From assembly GCA_963714055.1 (NCBI GenBank), contig OY970227.1, positions 2,046,001-2,110,000 of the forward strand: a stretch of 64,000 nucleotides of DNA, given 5' to 3'. Below, piece by piece: positions 33,397 to 43,745 of the stretch. Source of the stretch: JACDBE01 sp963714055. Its GTDB lineage: Bacteria > Actinomycetota > Acidimicrobiia > Spongiisociales > UBA5794. The translations under genes were made by a program, and so were the position numbers. A model generated the notes under the pieces. That model did no database searches. It was not told the DNA's origin and was given only the letters and a program-made list of their open reading frames with translations. Numbering within the stretch: position 1 is the stretch's first letter; each line of letters starts with the position of its first letter.

Positions 33397-35724
33397 ATGC
33401 CGGACCGGGCGTGGATCGGGGTGACGACCTACGACGCCAAAGACCCGGACACCACCTTCCCGCCGATCGAGGCGGTGCGGCCCCCGGAGGGGGCGCCGAA
33501 CGTGCTGGTCGTGCTGCTCGACGACGTCGGCTTCGGCGCCTCTTCGGCGTTCGGTGGCCCATGTGAGACACCGTCGTTCGAGCGTCTCGCCGCCGACGGC
33601 CTGAAGTACACCCGGTTCCACACCACTGCCCTCTGTTCGCCGACCCGGGCAGCGATGCTGAGCGGTCGGAACCACCACTCGGTGGGGATGGGCGGCATCA
33701 CCGAGATCGCCACCTCGGCGCCGGGGTACAGCTCCGTGCGGCCCCGGGACAAGGCGCCGCTGGCGGAGACGCTCAAACTGAACGGGTACTCGACGGCCCA
33801 CTTCGGCAAATGCCACGAGGTGCCGGTGTGGGAGACAAGCCCGATGGGGCCGTTCGACCGCTGGCCGAGCCCGGGGAACGGCTTCGAGCACTTCTACGGG
33901 TTCATCGGCGGCGAGACCAACCAGTACGCCCCGGCGATCTACAACGACACCGTGCCGGTGGAGCCCGACCGCACTCCCGCGGAGGGATACCACTTCACCG
34001 AGGACATGACCGACCGGACCATCGACTGGGTGCGCCAACAGAAGGCGCTGATGCCCGACAAGCCGTTCTTCGTCTACTACGCACCCGGTGCCACCCATGC
34101 CCCGCACCACGTCCCCAAGGAGTGGAGCGCCAAGTACAAGGGGAAGTTCGACGACGGCTGGGACGCGCTGCGGGAGCGGACCTTCGCCCGGCAGAAGGAG
34201 TTGGGGGTGATCCCGTCCGACGCCGAGCTCACTGCCCGACCCGCCGAGATCCCGGCATGGGACGAGATGCCCGACGACCTCAAGCCGGTGCTGGCCCGCC
34301 AGATGGAGGTCTATGCCGGGTTCCTCGAGCACACCGACCACCACGCGGGGCGTCTCCTCGACGCCTTGGCCGAACTCGACGTCCTCGATGACACCCTCGT
34401 CTTCGCCATGATCGGCGACAACGGGGCGTCGGCCGAAGGGACGCCTCGGGGGACGTTCAACGAGTTGCTGGTGCTGAACGGTGCCCCCGACCTGGAGACC
34501 ACGGAGTTCATGGCGTCCAGGATCGACGAGTTCGGCACCCCGACCGCCTACAACCACTATGCGGTCGGATGGGCGCACGCCATGGACACGCCGTACCAGT
34601 GGACCAAGCAGGTCGCTTCACACTGGGGCGGCACCCGCAACGGCACCATCGTCCACTGGCCCAACGGCTTCTCGTCGAAGGGTGAAGTGCGCAACCAGTT
34701 CCACCATGTGATCGACGTCGCTCCCACGGTGCTGGAAGCAGCGGGGATCCCGGCCCCGACCTTCGTCAACGGTATCCAGCAGGCGCCACTCGAGGGCTTC
34801 TCGATGGTCTACTCGTTCGAAGACGCCGAAGCGCCGGACACCCACACCACCCAGTACTTCGAGATGTTCGTCAACCGCGGCATCTACCACCAGGGGTGGA
34901 CGGCGGTGACCCGCCACTCGATACCCTGGCTGATGGCGCAGATGCCGCCCCTGGACGACGACGTCTGGGAGCTCTACGACCCGGACGACTGGACACAGGC
35001 GCATGACCTCGCCGCCAAGAACCCGGAGATGTTGGCTCATCTCCAGCGCCTTTTCCTGATCGAGGCCGGCAAGTACAACGTGCTTCCGTTGGACGACCGA
35101 CGCGTGGAGCGGTTCAACCCCGACCTCGCCGGTCGCCCTCAGCTCATCCAAGGGAACTCCCAGGTCCTGTTCGGTGGCATGGGTCGCCTGTCGGAGAACT
35201 CGGTGGTGGTGATGAAGAACAAGTCGTTCGCAATCACCGCCGAGGTCGTCGTCCCCGAAGGCGGTGCCAGCGGGACCATCGTGGCCCAGGGCGGTGCGTT
35301 CGGCGGCCTATCGCTGTATGCCCACGAGGGCAGGCCGGCGTTCTGCTACAACCTGTTCGGGCTGGAGCAGTTCAAGGTCTATGGCGAGGAGGCGATCCCG
35401 TCCGGGGATCACCAGGTGAGGGTCGAGTTCACCTACGACGGCGGTGGTCTGGGTAAGGGAGGCACAGCCACCCTCTACGTCGATGGGTCGCAAGTGGGCG
35501 AAGGCCGGGTCGACGGCACCGTGCCGATGGTCTTCTCTGCCGACGAGACCACCGACGTCGGCACCGACTCGGCGACGCCGGTGACCGATGACCTGACCCC
35601 GGCCAACGTCGGCTTCACCGGCCGGGTCCGCTGGGTGCAGATCGACCTCGGCGACGACGCCGAGGATGCCGACCACCTCATATCCCCCGAGGAGCGATAT
35701 CGGATCGCCATGGCCCGGCAGTAG
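33397..35724 (+). CDS. Arylsulfatase (type I, formylglycine-dependent)
   Basis: A 775-residue sulfatase. Metal and catalytic residues: NVLVVLLDDVGFGASSAFGG at the N-terminus and the formylglycine site CSPTRAAMLSGR (C-x-P-x-R), with HHSVGMGG following. The middle contains YYAPGATHAPHH and IGDNGASAEG. The C-terminal ~150 residues form a beta-rich, concanavalin-like region (GTIVAQGGAFGGLSLYAHEG). It hydrolyses sulfate esters; substrate not known. No signal peptide, so it is probably cytoplasmic. ATG 33397 (MPDRAWIGVTTYDAKD) is preferred over an upstream GTG at 33322. The formylglycine-generating enzyme is not in the window. The gene is intact, unlike its downstream neighbours. Confidence 0.93.
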   Translation: MPDRAWIGVTTYDAKDPDTTFPPIEAVRPPEGAPNVLVVLLDDVGFGASSAFGGPCETPSFERLAADGLKYTRFHTTALCSPTRAAMLSGRNHHSVGMGGITEIATSAPGYSSVRPRDKAPLAETLKLNGYSTAHFGKCHEVPVWETSPMGPFDRWPSPGNGFEHFYGFIGGETNQYAPAIYNDTVPVEPDRTPAEGYHFTEDMTDRTIDWVRQQKALMPDKPFFVYYAPGATHAPHHVPKEWSAKYKGKFDDGWDALRERTFARQKELGVIPSDAELTARPAEIPAWDEMPDDLKPVLARQMEVYAGFLEHTDHHAGRLLDALAELDVLDDTLVFAMIGDNGASAEGTPRGTFNELLVLNGAPDLETTEFMASRIDEFGTPTAYNHYAVGWAHAMDTPYQWTKQVASHWGGTRNGTIVHWPNGFSSKGEVRNQFHHVIDVAPTVLEAAGIPAPTFVNGIQQAPLEGFSMVYSFEDAEAPDTHTTQYFEMFVNRGIYHQGWTAVTRHSIPWLMAQMPPLDDDVWELYDPDDWTQAHDLAAKNPEMLAHLQRLFLIEAGKYNVLPLDDRRVERFNPDLAGRPQLIQGNSQVLFGGMGRLSENSVVVMKNKSFAITAEVVVPEGGASGTIVAQGGAFGGLSLYAHEGRPAFCYNLFGLEQFKVYGEEAIPSGDHQVRVEFTYDGGGLGKGGTATLYVDGSQVGEGRVDGTVPMVFSADETTDVGTDSATPVTDDLTPANVGFTGRVRWVQIDLGDDAEDADHLISPEERYRIAMARQ

Positions 35725-35753
35725 CCGGACGGCGGTGCCGGGCCTGGATGGCC

Positions 35754-36432
35754 TCAACCGCCGGTGGTCGTCCCCTCCGATGATCTTCGGATGCTCCGGC
35801 GCGCCGTGACCGCGAGCAGCACGGCGAGGGTCACAACCGTGCCGAGGGCGAGTCCGCCGACGACGTCGGTGAGCCAGTGGACCCGCAGGTAGGTGCGACT
35901 CCACGCCATCACCAACGAGTAGGCCACGGCGCCGCCGAGGAGCAGACGCCCGGGCTCGGCCGGGGACGGTGAACAGGAGGATGAGCCCCAGCGTGACCAC
36001 CGCCGCCGTCTTGGAGTGACCGCTGGGGAACGATGAGGTGGCCTCGAACGCCAGCGGCAGCGGGGGGCGCTCCCGATCGAACACCAGCTTGGTGAGGGTC
36101 GTGGCGATCTCGCCTCCCAACGAGGCGATTGCCCAGAACACCAGCGCCGGCCAGCGCCGCTGCCAGGCGAGGCCGATGGCGACGGCGACGGACAGCGGGA
36201 GCATCACGGCGAAGCCGCCGATGAAGTCGAGAGCCTCGGCCACCGTCACCAGCCACGGTGCCTCCGCTTCGACCATCCACCGGTACCACGTCTCGTCGGC
36301 GGGCCCGGCCGGCCCGGACGGCAGCGAGGCGGCGACGGCGGCGCCCACGATCACCAGCGCCAGCGCGGCGACCAGGAGCGCCCCGCCCGCCCAGCGGCCA
36401 CCGACGAGTGGGGCGTCGGCCGGGCCGGTCAC
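35754..36432 (-). CDS. PAP2-family membrane phosphatase (frameshifted)
   Basis: About 226 residues after bridging one frame change near 35960. The N-terminal part has transmembrane segments (ALLVAALALVIVGAAVAASL, FAVMLPLSVAVAIGLAW). The phosphatase motifs are K-x6-RP in TKLVFDRERPP, PSGH in SSFPSGHSKTAAV, and, in the other frame, SRTYLRVHWLTDVVGG (SR-x5-H-x3-D). It acts on lipid or undecaprenyl phosphates at the outer membrane face. GTG 36432 overlaps the stop of the upstream SnoaL-like gene (GTGA). Confidence 0.82.
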
Positions 36433-36820
36433 GATCCGGGCGGTGGCTCCTCCATGTAGAACTCGGTGAACTCGGCGCACCGGCCGTCGTCGTCGAAACG
36501 GAGCAGGAAGCAGTTGTGCCACGTCCGTTGCGGTGCCTCGTCGGTGGCCAGGTAGCGGCTGTACCCGGTGGCAACGGCTCGGTCGTCCGTCGACTGCGTA
36601 CACCTCGTAGGCCGCCTCCCACGATCCGGGATCGTCCGGTTCGGAGAGCCAGGAGTCGACCACGGCCGGGCGTCCCCGCTCGGCATGGTCGTCACCTCCG
36701 TACGGCCGGTAGCGGTAGACGACGTCGTCGGAGAAGAGGGCGGCGATCGGCTCGGGCTGCGTTGCTCCGCCAGGCGGTCACGTAGTCGTCGAGCCAGCGT
36801 TGAACTTGGGTTCTGTCCAT
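36429..36820 (-). CDS. SnoaL/NTF2-like protein (two frameshifts)
   Basis: About 130 residues when joined across indels near 36767 and 36595: MDRTQVQRWLDDYVTAWRSN, then EPIAALFSDDVVYRYRPYGG and VVDSWLSEPDDPGSWEAAYE, then DDRAVATGYSRYLATDEAPQ and WHNCFLLRFDDDGRCAEFTE. This is the cone-shaped NTF2/SnoaL fold with a hydrophobic pocket; the activity is unknown. It overlaps the PAP2 gene by GTGA. The residues on both sides of each break are well conserved in type, so sequence error is more likely than decay. Confidence 0.72.
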
Positions 36821-36830
36821 GGCGGGCACC

Positions 36831-37394
36831 CTACGCCATTGGACCCTCGGCCCGGGCCATGATCTCAGCGACCACGTCCGACTTGGCGTCGGCATAGTCC
36901 TGCACGTACTTCCAGGTGCGCTCCGCCAGGGCAAGCTTGGTCCGCTCGTACAAATCGCGGTCGGTGTCGTCACCGCGCAGGTGGTCCCGGAACAAGACCA
37001 TCCGGGTCGTTTCCGTGCATCCGTCGCTGAACACGTGCAGGTTCACGTTGACCTCTGGGCCCTTGAAGACGCGGTGCTCGAACCACTCCGGCTCCCGGAT
37101 CCGGAGCACGTAGCCGGCGGCCTCGAGGTCGGGCACGTAGGCCGGCTCGTCGGCACTGTCGGGCACCTCGAGGACCATGTCGATGATCGGCTTGGCCGAC
37201 AGGCCGGGAACCGAGGTGGAACCGACGTGCTCCAGCACCATGCAGCGAGCGCCGAGCGCTTGCCGGATCCTGCCTGCCTCCAGGTCGAACAGGCTCGGCC
37301 ACCGCGGGTCGTACTCGACCATTTCGATGGAAGCATTGTGAAGCGGAGTGCCCCCTACAGTGACCCGCTCGATCTCGGTGTCGCGGTCGGACAA
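36831..37394 (-). CDS. GrpB family protein (UPF0157 nucleotidyltransferase fold)
   Basis: A 187-residue protein. The GrpB signature is complete: EYDPRWPSLFDLEAGRIRQA, then LEHVGSTSVPGLSAKPIIDM (GSTSVPGLxAKPxID) and VNLHVFSDGCTETTRMVLFR DHLR. The family has a nucleotidyltransferase-like fold with no settled function. ATG 37394 gives a short N-terminal extension (MSDRDTEIERVTVGG). It lies 10 bp upstream of the SnoaL-like gene on the same strand, so the three minus-strand genes may form one operon. Confidence 0.88.
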   Translation of the reverse strand: MSDRDTEIERVTVGGTPLHNASIEMVEYDPRWPSLFDLEAGRIRQALGARCMVLEHVGSTSVPGLSAKPIIDMVLEVPDSADEPAYVPDLEAAGYVLRIREPEWFEHRVFKGPEVNVNLHVFSDGCTETTRMVLFRDHLRGDDTDRDLYERTKLALAERTWKYVQDYADAKSDVVAEIMARAEGPMA

Positions 37395-37522
37395 GCTGCC
37401 TCCTGGGCCGGTGGACGGGACTCTACGGCTGGTCCGTTACACGACTGTGACCGGGCGGTGATCGGCCGGTGAAGGCGTGCCGGCAGGCTCGAGGGTGAAC
37501 GCGAATCCAGAGAGGGGACAGG

Positions 37523-38463
37523 ATGATGAGACGCCTTGCCTTGGTTCTCGTGACTCTCGGTTTGGCGGTCGCCGCCTGCGGCGGTACTGCAGAACCCGGG
37601 TCGGAAGCCTCCACGACGCAGGTCCCGCCGACCAGCGCGGTACCGGGCACCACGACCAGCGAAACCCCCGCACCGACCACGACCACAGCAACCCCGACCA
37701 CCACCGTCCCCGACGAGCCGCTCGCCCTCGGGGTGTACCTGTACCTCGACGAGCCCGGGCAGCCGCACCGCCCCGGGCCCTTCCTGGCGCCGGTGCACCG
37801 GGAGGTCCCCAACACCGTCGACACGGCGGCTGCGGCGCTGGGTGCCCTGCTGGCCGGGCCGACCGCCGACGAGGCCGCTTCGGTACCCGGCTTGTCGACG
37901 GCGATCCCGGAGGGCACCGAGCTGCTCGGCGTGTCCATGGAGGGCGGCCTGGCAACCGTCGACCTGTCGGCTGAGCTCAGCCGCCGGCGGCGACTCGGAA
38001 GCGACGGCGATGGCCGTCGCCCAGGTGGTGTTCACCGTGACCCGCCTCGAGGGTGTCACCGAGGTGGTCATCGAGCAGGAGGGCGAGCCGGTGGCCGTGC
38101 CCACCAGCCAGGGCGACCTGGTCGACCGGCCGGTGACCCGCGACGACTACATCGACTACCAGGCGATGGTCTCGGTGGAGAGCCCCACCTACGGTGGCAC
38201 CGCCACCAACCCGATGACGGTGACCGGCGTGGCGGCTGCCTTCGAGGCCACCTTCGAGTACGCCCTCACCGACAACGAGGGCCTGATCATCGCCGAGGGC
38301 TTTGCCATGACCGACGAGGGAATGGGCTGGGGCGACTTCGACTTCACCATCGACTACGACATCGACACGCCGCAGCTCGGCCACCTGATCGTGTGGATCA
38401 CGTCGGCCGAGGATGGCAGCCGGGTGAGCATCCGCGAGTACCCGGTCGATCTGCGTCCCCTAG
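37523..38463 (+). CDS. GerMN/Gmad2 lipoprotein (frameshifted)
   Basis: A lipoprotein with lipobox LGLAVAACGG and a Thr/Pro-rich linker (TTTTATPTTTVPDEP). A GerMN domain follows (HREVPNTVDTAAAALGALLA, LLGVSMEGGLATVDLSAEL). After a frame change near 37975 it continues (ATAMAVAQVVFTVTRLEGVT). Then comes an immunoglobulin-like Gmad2 domain (VSVESPTYGGTATNPMTVTG to LIVWITSAEDGSRVSIREYP). A second indel just before 38461 is needed to reach the TAG at 38461-38463; otherwise the frame runs on without sense. In actinobacteria such proteins occur outside sporulation, attached to the membrane. Confidence 0.78.
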
Positions 38464-38553
38464 TTCGACCCGCCCGTCACCGCCCCGGTTTCCGCTGCCG
38501 GGGCGGCGGCGCGCCGGGACGGAGCGCCTGCTCGCCCGGTACCGTGCCGCCCC

Positions 38554-39784
38554 GTGAAGAGGGTCGTGGAAGCCATCGTCCCCGCCCGGCTCGGCCGCGA
38601 CTTCAGGTGGCTGCTGGGATCGTCGTGGGTGACCAACCTCGGCGACGGCCTCGAGGTCGCCGCCGGCCCGCTGCTCATCGCATCCCAGACCCGAAACCCG
38701 CAGCTGGTGGCGATGGCGCTCCTGTTGCAACGCCTGCCCTTCCTCCTGTTCGGCCTGTACGCCGGCGCCATCGCCGACCGTCTCGACCGCAGGCGGATCG
38801 TGGTCGTCGTCGACCTGCTCCGGGCGGCGGTGCTGGCCGGTCTGTCCATCACCATCTGGACCGGGCGGGTCGACGTGGTCGTGGTGCTGGTCACCGTGTT
38901 CCTCCTGGGAGTCGCCGAGACGTTCGCCGACACCACCACCTCGACGCTGCTCCCGATGATGGTGGAGAAGGCCGACCTGGGGATCGCCAACAGCCGGCTG
39001 ATGGCGGGCCTGGTCACCGCCAACCAGTTGGTCGGGACCGCCGATCGGCGCCGCCTTGTTCGCCGTCGGGATGGTGTACCCGTTCGTCGTCCAGGCGGTG
39101 CTGGTGGCGTCGGGAGCCGTGCTCGTCTCCCGGATCGCCCGCACGCCTCCGCTCGCCGATGGCGGGCACACCCACGTTGTCCGCGATGTCGTCGAGGGGA
39201 TGCGCTGGCTGTGGCGGCACCCCCCGGTGCGGACGCTGGCCGTCACCATCACGGTCTTCAACGTCACCTTCGGGGCCGCCTGGTCGGTGCTGGTGCTGCT
39301 CGCCATCGAACGTCTCGGGATGGGGGAGGTCGGCTACGGGCTGCTGATCACCGTCGGGGCGCTCGGCGGGCTTCTCGGCACCGTCTCCTACGGCTGGCTG
39401 GAGCGGCACTTCAGCCTGGCGAACATCATGCGGGTCGGGTTGATCATCGAAACCGTCACCCACCTCGTCCTCGCCACCACCACCACGGCGTGGCTGGCGA
39501 TGGTGACCCTGTTCGCCTTCGGCGCCCACGCCTTCGTGTGGGGCACCACGGCCACCAGCATCCGGCAGCGGGTGGTGCCCACCGAGTTCCAGGGCCGCGT
39601 GGGAAGCGTCTACATGGTGGGTGTGTACGGGGGCCTGGTGATCGGCGCCGCGCTGGGCGGGCTGATCGCCGGCCGGTGGGGGGTGACCGCCCCCTTCTGG
39701 TTCGCCTTCGCCGGCTCGGCGATCATCCTCGCCCTGATCTGGCGTGAGCTGGACAACATCGCCCACGCCGAGGAGATCCCCTGA
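38554..39784 (+). CDS. MFS transporter, EntS-like (frameshifted)
   Basis: About 410 residues in two frames joined near 39045. The N-terminal half reads SSWVTNLGDGLEVAAGPLLI and AGAIADRLDRRRIVVVVDLL (MFS motif A). The C-terminal half reads IGAALFAVGMVYPFVVQAVL after the break and ends VTAPFWFAFAGSAIILALIW. Twelve hydrophobic segments are expected. The MFS_3/enterobactin exporter-like class exports siderophores or drugs; substrate unknown. The start is GTG 38554. Confidence 0.85.
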
Positions 39785-39834
39785 CCGGTCGAACGGCGGG
39801 AGTCGGCAATGGCGGCGGCGGGTAGCCTGATCAG

Positions 39835-40842
39835 GTGGAGGTAGTCGACACCATGGGCCGGCCGGTGCGGGATCTGCGGATCTCGGTCACCGACCGCTGC
39901 AACTTCCGATGCACCTACTGCATGCCCAAGGAGATCTTCAACCGGGAGTACCGCTTCCTCGAGCGGGAGCTGTTGCTCGACTTCGAGGAGATCGAGCGGC
40001 TGGCTCGGGTCTTCGCCGGCCTCGGGGTGCGCAAGGTGCGGCTCACCGGCGGCGAGCCCCTGCTGAGGCGCAATCTCGAGGTGCTGGTCGGCGAGCTGGC
40101 CGCCATTCCGGGGATCGACGATCTGACGCTCACCACCAACGGCTCGCTACTGACTCGCCAGGCGGAGCGTCTCGCCGGCGCCGGCCTCGACCGGGTCACG
40201 GTGAGCCTCGACTCGCTCGACGACGCCGTCTTCACCGCGATGAACGATGTCGGGTTCCCGGTGCAGCAGGTCCTGGAGGGGATCGAGACCGCCGCCGCCG
40301 CCGGGCTGACCCCGGTCAAGGTCAACGCCGTCATCCAGCGCGGGGTCAACGACGACGGCGTCGAAGCGATGGCGGAGCACTTCCGCGGCACCGGTCACGT
40401 CCTCCGCTTCATCGAGTACATGGACGTGGGCCACACCAACGGATGGCGGCTCGACGACGTCGTGCCCGCCCGGGAGATCAGGGAGCGGATCCACCGCCGC
40501 TGGCCGCTGCAGCCGATCGACCCGCACTATGCCGGCGAGGTGGCCCGGAGATGGAGCTACGTCGACGGCGCCGGCGAGATCGGGATCATCTCGTCGGTCA
40601 CCCAGCCGTTCTGCGGAACCTGCACCAGGGCGCGGCTGTCGGCCGAGGGGATGCTGTACACCTGCCTGTTCGCAACGTCCGGGACCGATCTGCGCCACCT
40701 TCTTCGCCAGGGGGTCGACGACGAGGCGCTCGTCGCCGCCATCACCGACGTCTGGCGAGCGCGGACCGATCGCTACTCGGAGATCCGCTCGGCGGCGACC
40801 ATCCCGCTGCCCAAGGTGGAGATGTCCTACATCGGCGGCTGA
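39835..40842 (+). CDS. moaA: GTP 3',8-cyclase MoaA
   Basis: A 335-residue radical SAM enzyme for the first step of molybdenum cofactor synthesis. The N-terminal 4Fe-4S cluster motif is C-x3-C-x2-C in TDRCNFRCTYCMPK. The SAM-binding GGEPLL motif is in VRLTGGEPLLRRNLE. The C-terminal GTP-binding cluster motif CGTCTRARLSAEG with a further Cys in YTCLFATSG is present, and the protein ends with the conserved Gly-Gly. GTG start at 39835. No other moa genes are nearby. The 3' end overlaps a convergent minus-strand gene by about 16 bp. Confidence 0.95.
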   Translation: MEVVDTMGRPVRDLRISVTDRCNFRCTYCMPKEIFNREYRFLERELLLDFEEIERLARVFAGLGVRKVRLTGGEPLLRRNLEVLVGELAAIPGIDDLTLTTNGSLLTRQAERLAGAGLDRVTVSLDSLDDAVFTAMNDVGFPVQQVLEGIETAAAAGLTPVKVNAVIQRGVNDDGVEAMAEHFRGTGHVLRFIEYMDVGHTNGWRLDDVVPAREIRERIHRRWPLQPIDPHYAGEVARRWSYVDGAGEIGIISSVTQPFCGTCTRARLSAEGMLYTCLFATSGTDLRHLLRQGVDDEALVAAITDVWRARTDRYSEIRSAATIPLPKVEMSYIGG

Positions 40843-41343
40843 GACGGCTCGTCGGCGTCGTCCTCTCCGACCCTGATGTCCTCGACGGCGTTGATGAACG
40901 CTGCCGGCGCCGTCGAGCGAACGCCAGCAGGATGTTGAACTGCAGCAGGGCGACGCCGGCGATGAGCGATGTTGACGACGAGCAGGGCGGCCCCTGGACG
41001 GCAGGCGATGGCGATGACGGATCTTGCGGCGGCGTGGGTCCCGGGCCATGCCGGTCCCGGGCCGCAGCGCTCCAGCTGCGTAGGCCAGCGTGAACAGCAG
41101 CAGAAGGGCGGCGACGACCCGGGCGGTCGTCTCCACGCTCTCGGTCCACGTGTACAGCGGGAACGTGATCAACCCGGCGACCGAACGCAGGCGAAGCCAT
41201 GTTGCACGATTGCTGCGAATCCGCCAGGTGGCGATCGGGCCCTGGGCCGCGGGCCGTGGATCGATGAAGTAGATGAGCCCGGCGAACCCGGCCAGCGAGA
41301 GCCCGAGCCCGCCGAAGGCGAGGAAGTAGAACGGGTCGGGCAT
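40827..41343 (-). CDS. Small polytopic membrane protein (multiply frameshifted)
   Basis: Starts at ATG 41343 (MPDPFYFLAFGGLGLSLAGF). Hydrophobic segments: AFGGLGLSLAGFAGLIYFID, SVAGLITFPLYTWTESVETT, and VVAALLLLFTLAYAAGALRP. After ~41060 the sense continues only by switching frames: AARSVIAIACRPGAALLVVN, then SLIAGVALLQFNILLAFA, then AAFINAVEDIRVGEDDADEP and TAG at 40827-40829. About four helices and ~170 residues. No family recognised. It is either sequence error or a decaying gene. Confidence 0.5.
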
Positions 41344-41487
41344 CCTCGCCGCGACGCTACCAGGCAGCATCCCCCTCCGCGGACATCGCCACCGCTGAGC
41401 CTGCCGCTCCCTGGGTATCAGCACTCCGCCCGCCAACGGACGAGAACAGTCTTGTATATCGTAAATCAGCGCCATACGTTGCTCTCC

Positions 41488-42385
41488 ATGACGTCACCAC
41501 ACCCGGAACCGGGACACGACGAGTTCGAGACCATCCCCTGGGCGACCCTCGCCGAGGAGATCGACCGGGGGAAACACCGGACCATGGCGCTCACCGTCGC
41601 CGCCGCCGTGGCCGTCGGCATCCTCGCCTTCCTGGTCGTCCGCACCGTCCGCCAGCCGCCGGGTACGGTGGTGGAAGTGCCGAGCACGGCGGCATCGGTG
41701 GTGGCACCCGGCCCTCCTGTCACGTCCGGCGTCACCGCGTCGACCGTGGTGCCGCCGACCGCTGCCGTGCCCGACCCCGCTTCGCCTGCCGTCCCGGCGG
41801 GCTCGGTCGTGTACTCCGAGGCGGACCTGCGCGCCGGGGTGCCCGACGTCGACATGCGACTGGCGGTGGCCCGGGCCGAGTGGTTCGTGTCCGAGTACTT
41901 CTCCACCGGTGAGGTCGGGGGCGGCGTGCTTCCCGAGGGCACCATCGCCCGCACCGTGCCGGAGGGGTCGTATTCATGGGTGGAGTGGGCCCGCGGCATC
42001 GCCGTCGAAGCCACGGGACGGGGCCGATACGACGTGACCGTGGTGTTCCGCACCGTGGCCGGTGACGGTGAACGGCCGGTGGCGGTCACCCCGGTGCGGG
42101 CGGTGCAGGTTCCCGTCGTGGTGGACGAGAACGGAGCATCGGGCGTGGCCGACCTGCCGTCGCCGGTCCCGGTCCCCGACGCCGCCACCACAGAGGCGTT
42201 GCCGGTAGCCGACGGTGACGTCCCCGAGTCGGTCGCCTCGGCCGCCCTCGACAGTGGCCGCGGAGCTCGGGGGAAACGGGGCCGTCGCCGGCGGGACGCA
42301 GGACGCCACCGGTTGGCGGGTCGTTGTCGAGGTCACCGACCGTTCGGGAGCGACCTTTCCTGTCGCCGTCTTCGTCTCCGGCTGA
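41488..42385 (+). CDS. Single-pass membrane-anchored hypothetical protein (frameshifted)
   Basis: About 298 residues with one frame change near 42258. A cytoplasmic start (EFETIPWATLAEEIDRGKHR) is followed by one transmembrane helix (MALTVAAAVAVGILAFLVV). Then come a Val/Pro/Thr-rich linker and an extracytoplasmic mixed alpha/beta domain (LRAGVPDVDMRLAVARAEWF, YDVTVVFRTVAGDGERPVAV). After the break: GGTQDATGWRVVVEVTDRSG and ending VAVFVSG. The layout resembles TcpC/NTF2-like conjugation or secretion proteins, but I cannot assign it. Confidence 0.65.
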
Positions 42386-42417
42386 GGGCGCGCATTGCTG
42401 ACGGCATCGCCGGCCAC

Positions 42418-43665
42418 TCAGGCGATCAACTGTCCCGCCGTGTAGATCAGCAGCCCGGCGATACCGCCGACGACGGTGCCGTTGATCCGGATGAACTGGA
42501 GGTCACGCCCGAGGAGCATCTCGAGCTGTTCACCCGTCTCGGCGGCGTCCCAGCGGTCGACCGTGGTGCGGACGAGCTCGGAGAACTCGTCCTGGAAACG
42601 GTCGACCAGCTCACCGACGATCCGCTCCAGCCAGTCCTCCACCCGGGCGCGCAGTTCGGGGTCGGTGCGCAGCGACCGCCCGATCCCGGCGATCGACGAC
42701 TCCACCCGACGGCGAAGGGCGCTCTCCGGGTCGCCGGCCTGATCGAGGATCGAGCGTTTGGTGCCGTCCCACAGCCCGGTGAGGTAGGTCTGCACCGCTT
42801 CGTTGGCGAGGATCTCGGACTTCACCTCCTCGCCCTTGGCGATGAGCACCGGGTCGTCCCGGAGCCGCACCACGAGCTCGGCGGTCAGCTCGTCGATCCG
42901 GCCCCGCAACGGGTGGTCCCGGCGTCTCCCGACGTCGGTGATGAAGCGATGGGCAACGGTGATCGCTCGGTCGAGCACCGCCTCGTCGACCGCGCGGGGC
43001 ACCCACCACGGTGACGACTGGCTGACCGCCTCGAGCAGCTCGGCCCGGTTCTCCTCGATGGCTCGGGACACCTCGGGCATGAAGGCGTCGACCAGGTCCT
43101 GGTGGCGCCCGTCGGCGGTGGCCGCCGCCAGTGCTCGCGACGCCATCGGGGCGAACTGGAGAGCACCCAGCCGCTCGCGCACCGTGTCGGCGATGGCTTC
43201 GCCCAGCTGCTCGTCGTCGAGGCTGGCGGTGATGGCGGCGAGCCCCTCGGCGACCTGATGGCCGACCTGGGCGACGTTGGCGGGATCCTCGAGCCAGGTG
43301 CCGAATCGCTCCGCGAGCGAGGCGGACCGGACCCGTTCCACCACGTTCTCCCGGGTGAGGAAGCTCTCCTGGACGAACGTGCCCAGGGCCCGGCCGATCT
43401 GGTCCTTGCGCTTGGGGATGATGGCGGTGTGCGGGATCGGGATCCCCAGGGGATGGCGGAACAGTGCCACCACGGCGAACCAGTCGGCGAGAGCGCCGAT
43501 CATCGACGCCTCGGCGGTCACCCGAACCCAGGTCGCCCACCCGTGGTCGCGCTCCAGGATCGTGGCGGTGATGAAGACCACCGTCATCAGGACCAGCAGC
43601 CCGGTGGCGATCCGTCGCATCCTGGCGAGATCGGCGAGCCGCTCGGTCCGGGTCAGGGTGGTCAC
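42418..43665 (-). CDS. DUF445 family membrane protein
   Basis: A 415-residue protein of DUF445. The N-terminal membrane hairpin and signature are ATGLLVLMTVVFITATILER and EASMIGALADWFAVVALFRH, followed by PLGIPIPHTAIIPKRKDQIG. This is the family hallmark. A long helical middle follows, and a C-terminal membrane segment GTVVGGIAGLLIYTAGQLI. Function unknown; homologues sit in the cytoplasmic membrane. Intact, with GTG at 43665 probable. No partner genes. Confidence 0.9.
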   Translation of the reverse strand: MTTLTRTERLADLARMRRIATGLLVLMTVVFITATILERDHGWATWVRVTAEASMIGALADWFAVVALFRHPLGIPIPHTAIIPKRKDQIGRALGTFVQESFLTRENVVERVRSASLAERFGTWLEDPANVAQVGHQVAEGLAAITASLDDEQLGEAIADTVRERLGALQFAPMASRALAAATADGRHQDLVDAFMPEVSRAIEENRAELLEAVSQSSPWWVPRAVDEAVLDRAITVAHRFITDVGRRRDHPLRGRIDELTAELVVRLRDDPVLIAKGEEVKSEILANEAVQTYLTGLWDGTKRSILDQAGDPESALRRRVESSIAGIGRSLRTDPELRARVEDWLERIVGELVDRFQDEFSELVRTTVDRWDAAETGEQLEMLLGRDLQFIRINGTVVGGIAGLLIYTAGQLIA

Positions 43666-43745
43666 CCCGGGATGTTGGCACGAAGTCGGCGCCGGTCCGG
43701 TACCGGGGCACTGGCTACCCTCGCCGCCATGACGGGGCCGGTCGG

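Noticed and set aside
36429..36820. Three separate small genes in three frames
   Set aside because: Joined across two indels they form one normal SnoaL-like domain; separately none has a plausible start.
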